From Pseudoalteromonas citrea (GTDB lineage: Bacteria > Pseudomonadota > Gammaproteobacteria > Enterobacterales > Alteromonadaceae): a DNA stretch of 64,000 bases. Shown piece by piece: positions 1 through 8,847 of this stretch (the stretch's first letter is position 1; each line of letters opens with the position of its first letter). The translations under genes were made by a program, and so were the position numbers. The notes under the pieces were generated by a model. The model had not been told where the DNA came from. It did no database searches and saw only the letters and a program-made list of their open reading frames with translations. Location: NCBI RefSeq assembly GCF_000238375.3, contig NZ_AHBZ03000015.1, positions 124,001 through 188,000 of the forward strand, given 5' to 3'.

Positions 1-2513
1 CCGCGGCCTTGTTTCAAATCAAATAGCGAGTCAGAATCTTGAGACAAGTGTAAACGCATTTTTTCTCGCATTTGCGATACATCGTCCCTCAGCTTCTCGC
101 TGTCACGAGCTTGCCTTAAGATACAATTCCTGATCTCATCAAAACGCAGCTGCATACTTGGTTCAGCTAAAACCATTCTCGCACGCACCAGAGCTTGATG
201 CTCCCACGTCCAAGCTTGAGTTTGCTGGTAGTTAAAGTAACTCTCTAAATTAATGGCAAGAAGCCCTGAATTCCCTTCTGGCCGCAGTCGCGTATCCAAC
301 TCATATAAAATGCCTGATGCCGTTTTAGTATTAAACAAATGCATTAAGCGCTGTGCTAACTTAAGATAAAATTGCCGCGATGAAATAGACTTAACCCCAT
401 CGGTATCACTGTCACCATCACGATTATGTACAAAAACCAAATCAAGATCTGAGTCATAACCAAGCTCTAGCCCGCCCGCTTTGCCATAGGCAATTACAGC
501 AAAGCCTTTCTCAGCCTCAGTAGCACCAGTTGGTTTACCATAACGGGTTTTCATTTGTTGCCATGCTAGGTCTACAGCTTGCGCAATTATTGATTCTGCC
601 AATGCGGTTAGATGATTGCTTACTTGAGTGACACTGATTACCCCAGTTGCATCTGCTGCAGCAATACGTAATTGATGGGTTTGTTTAAACTGTCGTAAAG
701 CTTCCATTTGTAGCTCTAAATCGTCAGGTTCTATACGCAAAAATTGATGTCTAATTTCATCTTTATAGGCCGATAATGGCAGCGGTTTATACAACGCAGC
801 AGGATCTAATAACTCATCAAGTAAAATAGGGTATTTCGCTATATGCTCTGCAATCCACCGACTATGGCCACATAAATTAATTAACTGCTTCAGTGCACCT
901 TGGTTTTCATACAGTAACTCTAGATATGTGGTGCGAGAAACCACCGTGCTAATAACCTTAAGAACATGATTAAAAACATCAAACGATGCTTTTTTTGTCA
1001 CTAACAGTTCCAATAAATGAGGCATGAGTTTATCGAGTATATCCCGGCCTCTCGCACCCATTTGTCGCTTGCGTAAACCAGTTTTAAACTCATCAAGCTT
1101 TATCGCCCATTGCTGCACCATATCCTCTGTAAAGTCATCATCAAAGCTTGAAAAATCACTTTCTAACCAAGCGAAAGCATAGCTTTCTTCACAAGGGTTT
1201 TGTTCTTGTGGTTGTTCACCAATAACCAAAGCAAATTCTTCTCGTACCGATTTCATTATTTGTTCAATACCATCGAGGCTTTCTTTAAAGTCGATTTTAC
1301 CAAGCAAGCAGTTCAAACGTTCCACATCCAAACCTGTGTCTGGAAGTGTTTGCGTTTGCTGATCATCAAATGCCTGTAGATACTGTTCCACTTGTCGTAA
1401 AAACAAATAGTTACTTTCTAATAATTGTGCGGTCTCAACGGGCAATACTTCCGAGAACTTTAGTTGCTTAAGTGCCCCTAATAATGAAGGTGTTTGTAAA
1501 GCAACATCACGGCCGCCTCGTACCATTTGCAGCGCCTGAATAATAAACTCGACTTCTCTAATGCCACCAGCACCCAGCTTGATATTATTAATAAGCCCCT
1601 TACGCCTGACTTCTTGCGCAATCATTTGCTTCATTTTACGGAGTGATTCGATGACTGAAAAATCGATGTAACGTCGATACACAAAAGGCCGGAGTAACTT
1701 TTTAAAGTCATCACTGTACGAGGTATTAGGGCCCAATACTCTCGCTTTGAGCATCGCGTAACGCTCCCATTCCCGCCCTTGATCTTGATAATAATCTTCC
1801 ATGGCGGCAAAGCTCATCACCAACGGGCCGCTCTCGCCAAATGGCCGCAATCGCATATCAACGCGAAATACCTGCCCATCGACCGTTACTTGATCCAATG
1901 CTGCAATGAGCTTGCGTGCCACCTTGGTGTAAAAAACTTGCGCTTCATATTGCTTGCGCCCACCGCTGGTCGCCACATTTTTGGGGTAGGTAAAGATTAA
2001 GTCGATATCGGATGAAAAATTTAATTCTCCCCCGCCCAGTTTACCCATGCCGAGCACAAGCATAGGTAATTCATTGCCAACCTCATCACAGGGAAAGCCA
2101 CATTGTTTTGCCGTTTGAGCAAATGCCCAACAATTCGCTGCATTAATTAAGCATTCCGACAACTTTGAGATATAGGCAATACTGTCAGCAATCTCATTGT
2201 GACAAATAAAGTCTAGCCACATCACCTTTAACCAGTATTTTTGCCGATATCTGCGCAATAATTGAAAGCAATCCTGCTCACTGAGTGTTGCTAACTCCTC
2301 TGGTAATGGCGCAGGCGTCTCACGCTGTAACATTTGCTCATGATCCAATAACCACTCGCCAAGTTCAGGCTGCTGCTGCAATAGCCGAAATGCAAAATCA
2401 CTCAGAGCCATTAATGTCGCTAAAGGCTGTTCAATATCTTGCTGTGGATATATGCCATACCAGCGCTTATTTGCTAATTGTTGTAAAACTGAAGGCAACT
2501 CACGGTGTGACAT
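1..2513 (-). CDS. glnE: Bifunctional glutamine synthetase adenylyltransferase/deadenylase, 3' end cut by window
   Basis: GlnE adds and removes AMP on glutamine synthetase in response to PII, tuning nitrogen assimilation in the cytoplasm. Reading the minus strand from an ATG at 2513 (preceded by GGAG) gives about 837 residues with no stop to the window edge. Both nucleotidyltransferase halves are visible: a GMGKLGGGELN motif with SSDIDLIF near residues 152-171, and AYGKAGGLELG with DSDLDLVF near 668-688, each with the paired Asp residues that bind metal. The family is about 950 residues, so roughly the last 100 lie outside the window. It is divergent from the DUF350 gene. Identification is firm; the C-terminus is not visible. 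Confidence 0.96.
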   Translation of the reverse strand, partial: MSHRELPSVLQQLANKRWYGIYPQQDIEQPLATLMALSDFAFRLLQQQPELGEWLLDHEQMLQRETPAPLPEELATLSEQDCFQLLRRYRQKYWLKVMWLDFICHNEIADSIAYISKLSECLINAANCWAFAQTAKQCGFPCDEVGNELPMLVLGMGKLGGGELNFSSDIDLIFTYPKNVATSGGRKQYEAQVFYTKVARKLIAALDQVTVDGQVFRVDMRLRPFGESGPLVMSFAAMEDYYQDQGREWERYAMLKARVLGPNTSYSDDFKKLLRPFVYRRYIDFSVIESLRKMKQMIAQEVRRKGLINNIKLGAGGIREVEFIIQALQMVRGGRDVALQTPSLLGALKQLKFSEVLPVETAQLLESNYLFLRQVEQYLQAFDDQQTQTLPDTGLDVERLNCLLGKIDFKESLDGIEQIMKSVREEFALVIGEQPQEQNPCEESYAFAWLESDFSSFDDDFTEDMVQQWAIKLDEFKTGLRKRQMGARGRDILDKLMPHLLELLVTKKASFDVFNHVLKVISTVVSRTTYLELLYENQGALKQLINLCGHSRWIAEHIAKYPILLDELLDPAALYKPLPLSAYKDEIRHQFLRIEPDDLELQMEALRQFKQTHQLRIAAADATGVISVTQVSNHLTALAESIIAQAVDLAWQQMKTRYGKPTGATEAEKGFAVIAYGKAGGLELGYDSDLDLVFVHNRDGDSDTDGVKSISSRQFYLKLAQRLMHLFNTKTASGILYELDTRLRPEGNSGLLAINLESYFNYQQTQAWTWEHQALVRARMVLAEPSMQLRFDEIRNCILRQARDSEKLRDDVSQMREKMRLHLSQDSDSLFDLKQGR

Positions 2514-2593
2514 AAAAAATCTCCATTGCTTGGTGGCTCAATAAGTTGGGAGTCGTTATAGTAATAACATTCATAACCAACAGTACAGTGCCC

Positions 2594-3487
2594 ATGAGTT
2601 ATTTGTCTCTTACTAATATCAACTTTTTTGCCATTATTAGCAGCTTCCTCGTTATTTGCTTAGTGGTTGTGGCACTGCGTTTGGTTGTGCAATACAAGGC
2701 AAAGCAAGTATTACATGAAGAAATAGCCAAAAGAGATAACTTTGCTTTAGGCATTAATTATGCTTGCCAAATTGCAGTTATTTGTATCAGTATTGCTTAC
2801 TTGTTTGATGATATCAGCATGGCAACCGCGCAAAAACAACCGTTACACGCAACCTTATTATTAGTGCTCATATTAGCCTATATCTGGGCGGGTCAATACA
2901 TACATAGAAAATGGATATTATATAAATTTAACGAAAGCCAGGCCATTTTAAAGCAGAATATCTGCGCAGCTTTGGTTGACTCAGGTATGCTCATTGCCAA
3001 TTGTATTTTAGTGCTCGCTTTGTATCACTGGGTACACCCAAGTGGCATTAGTGACTTGCTTGTTGTTACACTGGGTTTTGTATTGCTACAAGGTATTTTT
3101 GCCTTAGACAGTAAATTACGTGAAAGCCGCTTTGCGAAGGTGAACCAAGGTGCATCATTACAACAAAACTTTAACTTGGCGAATACGTCTATTGGGATAC
3201 GCTATGCAGGTAAAACGATAGGCTTATCTTTAGCCATCTACGCAGGTTTACATAGCGCTCCATACCATGGAGCAACTGTTGTTGAAAACCTATTTTCAAT
3301 TGTTTTGCATTGTGGGGCAATGTGGGCACTCCTTTACATCGCCAGTACTATTTTACTCCATTTATCATTACCTAAAGTAAATATAGGATTAGAAGTTGAT
3401 CATCAAGATAACATTGGCGTCGCTTGTTTAGAATTTGCTGTTTTCGCAGCAATAGGCTATTTACTTATAAACATGTTTTCTGTGTAG
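2594..3487 (+). CDS. Tandem DUF350 (YjfL/UPF0719-like) inner-membrane protein
   Basis: Predicted integral membrane protein of about 297 residues with some eight hydrophobic segments. The sequence looks like repeated DUF350 units: each starts near a charged-N-x-A/G stretch (RDNFALGINYA, LANTSIGIRYA, HQDNIGVACLE) followed by two hydrophobic helices. DUF350 proteins have no established biochemical role; some neighbour glutathionylspermidine synthase-like or polyamine genes in other genomes, and gshB lies 1.3 kb downstream here, but no such partner is adjacent. I chose the ATG at 2594; an upstream in-frame TTG at 2546 would add 16 residues. The next gene starts 34 bases after its stop and is probably cotranscribed. 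The family call is from pattern memory. Confidence 0.7.
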   Translation: MSYLSLTNINFFAIISSFLVICLVVVALRLVVQYKAKQVLHEEIAKRDNFALGINYACQIAVICISIAYLFDDISMATAQKQPLHATLLLVLILAYIWAGQYIHRKWILYKFNESQAILKQNICAALVDSGMLIANCILVLALYHWVHPSGISDLLVVTLGFVLLQGIFALDSKLRESRFAKVNQGASLQQNFNLANTSIGIRYAGKTIGLSLAIYAGLHSAPYHGATVVENLFSIVLHCGAMWALLYIASTILLHLSLPKVNIGLEVDHQDNIGVACLEFAVFAAIGYLLINMFSV

Positions 3488-3521
3488 TCTGCAATTGGAT
3501 AAGACTTCACAAGGTGGAGCT

Positions 3522-3953
3522 ATGTCAATTAACCTCGACAATTTTTTATTGGTTGATAGTAACTCAGAGTTTAGCCGAGAGTTCACAGAGTATCTAAAAG
3601 CCAACAATCAAGCCGATAATCTAATCGTTGCGGGCGATAACACTCGCCATTTAGTAAAAATGATGTTTGATAACCTCATTAGTGATTATAGCTACTGTGA
3701 CTTTGCAAATGAAATCAGCGTGTCTGAGTTAGCGACATATCTGCATGAACACCATAAAATCCAAGGGGTGCTAATTTCTTCTGTTGATTACCATTTAGCC
3801 AATGAGGCACAGTTGTTTATTCTTGACTCACTGCACCCAAAACGTTATTTGGTAGAACAAACAGCTAATGGCTACCAATATACATTGATATCATCTCATG
3901 GACATAATAACCATTTGTCTTGCAACTTTAGTGAAAGTGAAGATATTACCTAA
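3522..3953 (+). CDS. Hypothetical small acidic cytoplasmic protein
   Basis: I do not recognise this protein of about 143 residues. It has no signal peptide or membrane segment and is rich in Asp, Glu, Asn and His. An AAGGTGGAG ribosome binding site six bases before the ATG at 3522 decides the start over an in-frame TTG at 3495. It follows the DUF350 gene by 34 bases in the same direction, so the two probably form a small operon and may act together. The region 'VLISSVDYHL' has an alternating hydrophobic pattern like a beta strand in a receiver- or Rossmann-like fold, but no motif is clear enough for a function. Confidence 0.72.
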   Translation: MSINLDNFLLVDSNSEFSREFTEYLKANNQADNLIVAGDNTRHLVKMMFDNLISDYSYCDFANEISVSELATYLHEHHKIQGVLISSVDYHLANEAQLFILDSLHPKRYLVEQTANGYQYTLISSHGHNNHLSCNFSESEDIT

Positions 3954-3956
3954 CAT

Positions 3957-4005
3957 CGTTCGTTTACATCGTTTTGAGAATGACTAGACGACGGCGTCAC
4001 GAACG
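3957..4005. other. Inverted repeat in the leader of rsmE
   Basis: Seven-base perfect arms CGTTCGT (3957-3963) and ACGAACG (3999-4005) enclose 35 bases between the small unknown gene and rsmE. A smaller GACG/CGTC pair lies inside. There is no T-run after it, so it does not look like an intrinsic terminator. It could be a weak leader structure or chance. Confidence 0.3.
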
Positions 4006-4043
4006 CTTAATATTGGCGCATTCCCCGTTATATCAGGACATTT

Positions 4044-4778
4044 ATGCGCGTTCCACATATCTACCAACCATCAAGCATTACCTTAAAGACTCCCCTTTAC
4101 CTAGATGATGATGCCGCAGGTCACATTGCCCGTGTATTGCGTATGAAAGTGGGTGAGCAAGTTTCCCTGTTTAACAATCAAGGCGGTGAATACTTGTGTG
4201 AGATCTCCGAAATAACGAAAAAGAAAGTCAGTGTTACACCCATTAAATTTGAAGATAAAGACTGTGAATCGCCGCTGCACGTGCACTTAGGGCAAGGTAT
4301 TTCTCGCGGTGATAAGATGGATTTTACGATTCAAAAAGCAGTCGAATTAGGTATCTCAGAAATCACCCCTTTGTTCACTACCCGTTGCGGCGTGAAACTT
4401 TCTGGGGAACGCTTACAAAAAAAACATCAACAATGGCAAAAAATAGCCATTGCTGCAGCGGAGCAATCTGGACGAAATACCATCACGACCATCCATCCCC
4501 CCATCGAACTACATGAATGGTTAGCACAGGACAGTGACGCACTTAAACTGACTTTACACCCTCGAGCACAGCACAGTATAAAAACACTACCAAAACCCGA
4601 ACAAGGCATTCGCTTTGTGGTAGGTCCTGAAGGGGGATTTACCGATCCTGAGATGGAGAACACCACAGAGCAGGGATTTATTGATGTGCGATTAGGGCCG
4701 AGGGTATTACGTACTGAAACAGCCGCTTTGACAGTACTCAGCGCATTACAATTGCAATTTGGTGATTTAGCTCTTTAA
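4044..4778 (+). CDS. rsmE: 16S rRNA m3U1498 methyltransferase
   Basis: RsmE methylates N3 of U1498 in 16S rRNA of the 30S subunit using SAM. The 244-residue length matches the family. It is a SPOUT-fold enzyme with an N-terminal PUA-like RNA-binding part (GHIARVLRMKVGEQV near the start) and a C-terminal knot containing FVVGPEGGFTDPE and LGPRVLRTETAAL, which form the SAM-binding trefoil loops. An AGGA site precedes the ATG. It heads rsmE-gshB-yqgE-ruvX, the same order as in Escherichia coli. Confidence 0.97.
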   Translation: MRVPHIYQPSSITLKTPLYLDDDAAGHIARVLRMKVGEQVSLFNNQGGEYLCEISEITKKKVSVTPIKFEDKDCESPLHVHLGQGISRGDKMDFTIQKAVELGISEITPLFTTRCGVKLSGERLQKKHQQWQKIAIAAAEQSGRNTITTIHPPIELHEWLAQDSDALKLTLHPRAQHSIKTLPKPEQGIRFVVGPEGGFTDPEMENTTEQGFIDVRLGPRVLRTETAALTVLSALQLQFGDLAL

Positions 4779-4839
4779 TTTTTTCTGACGACCCCCATAT
4801 CACAGATAAATAATTCTAAGGTAAATAATAGGTATCAAC

Positions 4840-5796
4840 ATGGCAAAAAAGTTAGGGATCATTTCTGATCCAATCAGTGGTTTTAATATTAAAAAAGACA
4901 CCGGCTTTGCCATGATGATGGCAGCGCAAGCTAGAGGGTATGAGCTGTACTATATGGAGATGGATGACCTCTATTTATACCAGGGTAATGCCATGGCGAC
5001 AGCCGCTAAAGCGCAAGTGTTCGATGATGAAAAAAATTGGTATCAACTTGAAGAAAAGCAAAGTGTTGCGCTAAGTGAGTTAGATGTCATTTTAATGCGC
5101 AAAGACCCGCCATTCGATACCGAATACATCTATGCGACCTATATGCTTGAGCGAGCTGAAGAAGCCGGTACCTTGATCATAAACAAGCCACAAAGCTTGC
5201 GTGATGCCAATGAAAAGTTGTTTACTGCTTGGTTCAGTGAACACACTCCTGATACGCTAGTAACTCGTTCACAAACCCAGATCAGAAGCTTTTTAGATAA
5301 GCACCAAGATATTATTCTTAAGCCTCTCGATGGGATGGGCGGCGCATCCATTTTTAGAGTTAAACATGACGACCCAAACATTGGGGTGATCTGTGAGACC
5401 CTCACCGAACATGGTAGTCGTTTTGCGATGGCTCAACAGTATATTCCTGAAATTAAACAAGGCGATAAACGAGTGCTGGTTGTTGATGGTGAAGTGATCC
5501 CTTATTGCTTGGCTAGAATTCCACAAGGCGGCGAAACACGTGGTAACTTGGCCGCAGGTGGACGTGGTGAAGCCCGCCCAATTAGCGAAGAAGATCGAAA
5601 AATTGCAGAAGCTGTCGCGCCGACTTTAAAAGCAAAAGGACTGGTATTTGTTGGGTTAGATATCATTGGCAACAAACTGACTGAAATCAACGTGACCGCG
5701 CCAACTTGTGTCAAAGAAATAGAAGCAGCGTACGATATCTCAATTATGGACAAACTTTTTGATGCCATTGCACGTAAATTAAACCATACTCATTAA
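4840..5796 (+). CDS. gshB: Glutathione synthetase
   Basis: GshB ligates gamma-glutamylcysteine and glycine with ATP to make glutathione. The 318 residues match the family length. Visible features are the N-terminal segment with LMRKDPPFD, the ATP-grasp region with ILKPLDGMGGASIFR, and the C-terminal metal and substrate region ending in TEINVTAPT. It is 61 bases downstream of rsmE and 21 bases upstream of yqgE, consistent with cotranscription. Confidence 0.98.
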   Translation: MAKKLGIISDPISGFNIKKDTGFAMMMAAQARGYELYYMEMDDLYLYQGNAMATAAKAQVFDDEKNWYQLEEKQSVALSELDVILMRKDPPFDTEYIYATYMLERAEEAGTLIINKPQSLRDANEKLFTAWFSEHTPDTLVTRSQTQIRSFLDKHQDIILKPLDGMGGASIFRVKHDDPNIGVICETLTEHGSRFAMAQQYIPEIKQGDKRVLVVDGEVIPYCLARIPQGGETRGNLAAGGRGEARPISEEDRKIAEAVAPTLKAKGLVFVGLDIIGNKLTEINVTAPTCVKEIEAAYDISIMDKLFDAIARKLNHTH

Positions 5797-5817
5797 AAAC
5801 ATTAAGAGGGTCTGCTT

Positions 5818-6375
5818 ATGCAATCGTTAGAAAACCACTTTTTAATCGCTATGCCAAGTCTACAAGACCCTTTCTTCAAGCAAACGGTCACCTATATTTG
5901 TGAGCACAATGAAGATGGCGCAATGGGGTTGGTCGTCAACCACCCGATTGATGTTACCGTAGGTGAATTGCTTGATAAGATTGACATTGATAACGACAAA
6001 TCGAATTCTTCAGCACAGCAACAGGTTTTTGCCGGTGGCCCAGTGCATACTGACCGTGGTTTTGTTTTACATACCCCGAAGCCCGGTTACTCATCAAGCC
6101 AAGAGCTCAGTTCTGACATTATGATCACCACCTCTAAGGATGTACTCGCTTCGTTAACCACTAATAATAGCCCTGACTCATTTTTAATTACGCTTGGGTA
6201 TGCTGGATGGGAAAGAGGTCAATTAGAACTTGAACTCCTTGAAAACTCATGGCTCGTGATTGAAGCCCAATCAGGTATAATCTTCGACACTCCACCAGAA
6301 AAAAGATGGGAAAAAGCAGTTCAAATGCTCGGTATTGATATTACACAGCTAAGTTCACAAGCTGGGCATGCTTAA
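5818..6375 (+). CDS. yqgE: UPF0301/DUF179 protein YqgE
   Basis: YqgE is a conserved cytoplasmic protein of unknown biochemical role. The family signature is visible: [12 protein letters not shown] near the N-terminus, [25 protein letters not shown], and [15 protein letters not shown]. Length 185 is normal. AGAGGG precedes the ATG. The stop is five bases before the start of ruvX, so the pair is almost certainly translated from one message, as is usual in gammaproteobacteria. Confidence 0.95.
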   Translation: MQSLENHFLIAMPSLQDPFFKQTVTYICEHNEDGAMGLVVNHPIDVTVGELLDKIDIDNDKSNSSAQQQVFAGGPVHTDRGFVLHTPKPGYSSSQELSSDIMITTSKDVLASLTTNNSPDSFLITLGYAGWERGQLELELLENSWLVIEAQSGIIFDTPPEKRWEKAVQMLGIDITQLSSQAGHA

Positions 6376-6380
6376 AATTT

Positions 6381-6827
6381 ATGACGAAAAAAGAAAAAAC
6401 ACCACAAGGCCAACGTACCGTAATGGGCTTTGATTTTGGCACCACCAGTATCGGTATTGCCATCGGTCAAGAAGTGACTGGAACAGCCAGTAGTATCGGG
6501 GCCGTAAAAGCCCGTGATGGCATCCCTAACTGGGACGATATCGCTACCCATATTGAGCAGTGGCGACCCGATTTACTCGTTGTTGGGTTACCGCTGAACA
6601 TGGATGGTACTAATCAGCATGTAACATTTGCAGCGAAAAAGTTTGGTAATCGCTTACATAACCACTTTAAAACGCCAGTGGAAACGCAAGATGAACGCTT
6701 AACTACGGCAGATGCGAAAGCCAGACTGTTCGAGCAAGGCGGTTACAAAAACCTCGGTAAAGGCAATGTCGACGGTATGTCTGCGGTGATCATTCTTGAG
6801 AGTTATTTCGAAAATTTGTGGCAATAA
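6381..6827 (+). CDS. ruvX: Holliday junction resolvase-like RNase RuvX/YqgF
   Basis: RNase H-fold nuclease family implicated in 16S rRNA 5' end maturation and named as a putative Holliday junction resolvase. The 148 residues carry the first acidic strand [14 protein letters not shown], the [13 protein letters not shown] motif, [10 protein letters not shown], and a terminal [13 protein letters not shown] with the last catalytic Asp. It ends ten bases before the stop of the convergent minus-strand gene, and I see no terminator hairpin between the two. Confidence 0.95.
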   Translation: MTKKEKTPQGQRTVMGFDFGTTSIGIAIGQEVTGTASSIGAVKARDGIPNWDDIATHIEQWRPDLLVVGLPLNMDGTNQHVTFAAKKFGNRLHNHFKTPVETQDERLTTADAKARLFEQGGYKNLGKGNVDGMSAVIILESYFENLWQ

Positions 6828-6837
6828 TAACGCTGCT

Positions 6838-7737
6838 TTAACGGATTTTTTTCGCGGTATCATCCAGTGTATTTAATACTTTAAAGTGGCTCAGATCAGG
6901 AATAAAACCCGCTTCTTCATAAGCTTTTCTGATCGCGCCCTTTTCTCTTAAAATAGCCAACCCGATTTGCAATGCTTTAAATGCGCGCTCACCATCAACA
7001 TGATGCCGAGACACCACAAAATGACGGCTGCCCAATAACAGTACCACTAAGTTTTTATGCGCGACTAAATGAATATCTGCTAATTTATATTCATTCCCTT
7101 GGCTCGGCATCAATGGCATCAACATAAAATCAACCCACTGTTTGCTGACCATCTGAGCTTGTGCCACCCAACTGTGCTCAACAGCCAATCGCTTTAACGG
7201 CATTAAGCTCAGCGTTTGCCAGTCAGTGCGCCAACGCGGCGTGCTCACAGCGGTCAGTTCAGCTAAATCGGTAAGCTGTTTCACACCCTGCACTTGCGTG
7301 TTATCTGGTGAGTAGTAAATACCGGCATAATATTGACCATACTCAATTACGGCATCACTAATAAATACATGCGCTTGTTCTGCTTTAGCATCAGCAAGCC
7401 AATAGCTATCAAAGCTCAATAAAAGTTTGCCTTGGCGAAGCAAGGATGTATTTCTAAAATTGACATTACCAGTTTGGTATATGAACTTTTTTGTAAATCC
7501 ACCCAGTAATAACGCCTGCTGCACTATAATCATATCAACCACATCGCGACGAATATAGCCGCCACGAAAGTCGCTAATATCAAGTGCAGACCGCCCTGCT
7601 AAAAACTTTTGGTAATCTATAAATACATCATCTCTAATGTACATTTGCACACTTTTCTCGTCACTACCATAAGCACTAGGTAGTAACGAGAGTAAAGCGG
7701 TTAATATTACTTGCTTAGCCTTTTGTGTCCAAGCCAT
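6838..7737 (-). CDS. Predicted periplasmic substrate-binding-like protein coupled to pilU
   Basis: Protein of about 299 residues with an N-terminal hydrophobic signal sequence (VILTALLSLLPSAYG) and a soluble remainder whose layout, including SWVAQAQMVSKQWVDFML and a C-terminal ILREKGAIRKAYEEAGF, resembles family 3 periplasmic solute-binding proteins. I do not recognise a ligand, and no permease or ATPase gene is nearby. The ATG at 7737 lies inside the pilU coding region, giving a 23-base overlap that suggests translational coupling; a TTG codon directly upstream is the alternative start. Coupling to a retraction ATPase is odd and may imply an envelope role linked to type IV pili, which is inference. 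Confidence 0.8.
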   Translation of the reverse strand: MAWTQKAKQVILTALLSLLPSAYGSDEKSVQMYIRDDVFIDYQKFLAGRSALDISDFRGGYIRRDVVDMIIVQQALLLGGFTKKFIYQTGNVNFRNTSLLRQGKLLLSFDSYWLADAKAEQAHVFISDAVIEYGQYYAGIYYSPDNTQVQGVKQLTDLAELTAVSTPRWRTDWQTLSLMPLKRLAVEHSWVAQAQMVSKQWVDFMLMPLMPSQGNEYKLADIHLVAHKNLVVLLLGSRHFVVSRHHVDGERAFKALQIGLAILREKGAIRKAYEEAGFIPDLSHFKVLNTLDDTAKKIR

Positions 7738-8833
7738 CAACAGTCACGCCCTGTAAAAAACCAGCACCTTGTTGTTCATTGTTTTGCAGTTTAATCATCA
7801 ACCGTAAATCATTTGGAGAGTCGGCATGATGCAACGCATCAGCATAATTAACCCGTTGCTGTTTATATAGCTCAAACAATGCTTGGTCGAAAGTTTGCAT
7901 CCCTATATCACGCGATTTACTCATTGCTTCTTTAATGCCGCCAATATCACCTTTTTTAATTAACTCAGCCACCAAAGGAGAGTTCAGTAATACTTCAATA
8001 GCAGCCTCTCGGCCATCGCCTTTTGACGAAGGCACTAATTGTTGTGCGACAATCGCACGCAAATTAAGCGCCAAATCATATTTGAGCTTGTCATGCTTTT
8101 CTTTTGGCACCAAGTGCATTATCCGATCAATTGCTTGGTTTGCATTATTGGCATGTAAAGTGGCCACACATAAATGCCCAGTTTCAGCAAAGCTTAGTGC
8201 ATATTCCATGGTTTCTTGAGAGCGAATTTCACCAATCAGAATAACATCAGGCGCTTGACGTAGTGAGCTTTTTAACGCCGCTTCAAAACTTTCAGTATCA
8301 AGGCCCACCTCTCTTTGCGTTATGATGCTCTTGGCATGTTCGTGCACAAATTCAATGGGATCTTCAATGGTTAAAATATGGCCGCGTTGATTTCTATTCC
8401 TATAACCAATTAATGCTGCCAAAGAGGTCGATTTACCTGTACCAGTACCGCCTACAAATAACAATAAACCGCGCTTTGCCATGATCACATCAGTGAGCGT
8501 AGAAGGCAGGCCTAAGTCATTCACATCTGGAATTTTTGTGACTATGCGCCTCAGCACCATGCCCGCACAGTCTCGTTGCCAAAAAGCAGATACCCGAAAA
8601 CGGCCTTCCTCTGTGGCTATCGCAAAGTTGCACTCTTTTTCTGTATGAAACTGAGCTTTTTGCTTATCACTCATGGCCGACTCTACAATAGCAAGTGATG
8701 TGTCAGCATCTAAGATTTGATCATCAAGCGCTCTCAATTCGCCATCAACTTTGGCACTAACAGCTAAGCCACTTGACACAAATAAATCAGAGGCCTGCTG
8801 CTCTACCATCATTTGTAAATAATTACTCAACAT
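7715..8833 (-). CDS. pilU: Type IV pilus retraction ATPase PilU
   Basis: PilU is the accessory PilT-like hexameric ATPase that supports pilus retraction at the inner membrane base. The 372 residues include Walker A GGTGTGKST, the Asp-box segment ILTIEDPIEFVHEH, Walker B APDVILIGEIRSQE and the His-box region GHLCVATLHANNANQ. It lies 14 bases downstream of pilT and shares its strand, the standard pilT-pilU arrangement. The longer C-terminal tail (NNEQQGAGFLQG) separates it from PilT. The next gene starts within its last codons. Confidence 0.95.
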   Translation of the reverse strand: MLSNYLQMMVEQQASDLFVSSGLAVSAKVDGELRALDDQILDADTSLAIVESAMSDKQKAQFHTEKECNFAIATEEGRFRVSAFWQRDCAGMVLRRIVTKIPDVNDLGLPSTLTDVIMAKRGLLLFVGGTGTGKSTSLAALIGYRNRNQRGHILTIEDPIEFVHEHAKSIITQREVGLDTESFEAALKSSLRQAPDVILIGEIRSQETMEYALSFAETGHLCVATLHANNANQAIDRIMHLVPKEKHDKLKYDLALNLRAIVAQQLVPSSKGDGREAAIEVLLNSPLVAELIKKGDIGGIKEAMSKSRDIGMQTFDQALFELYKQQRVNYADALHHADSPNDLRLMIKLQNNEQQGAGFLQGVTVDGLDTKG

Positions 8834-8847
8834 TACAGATTAACCTC

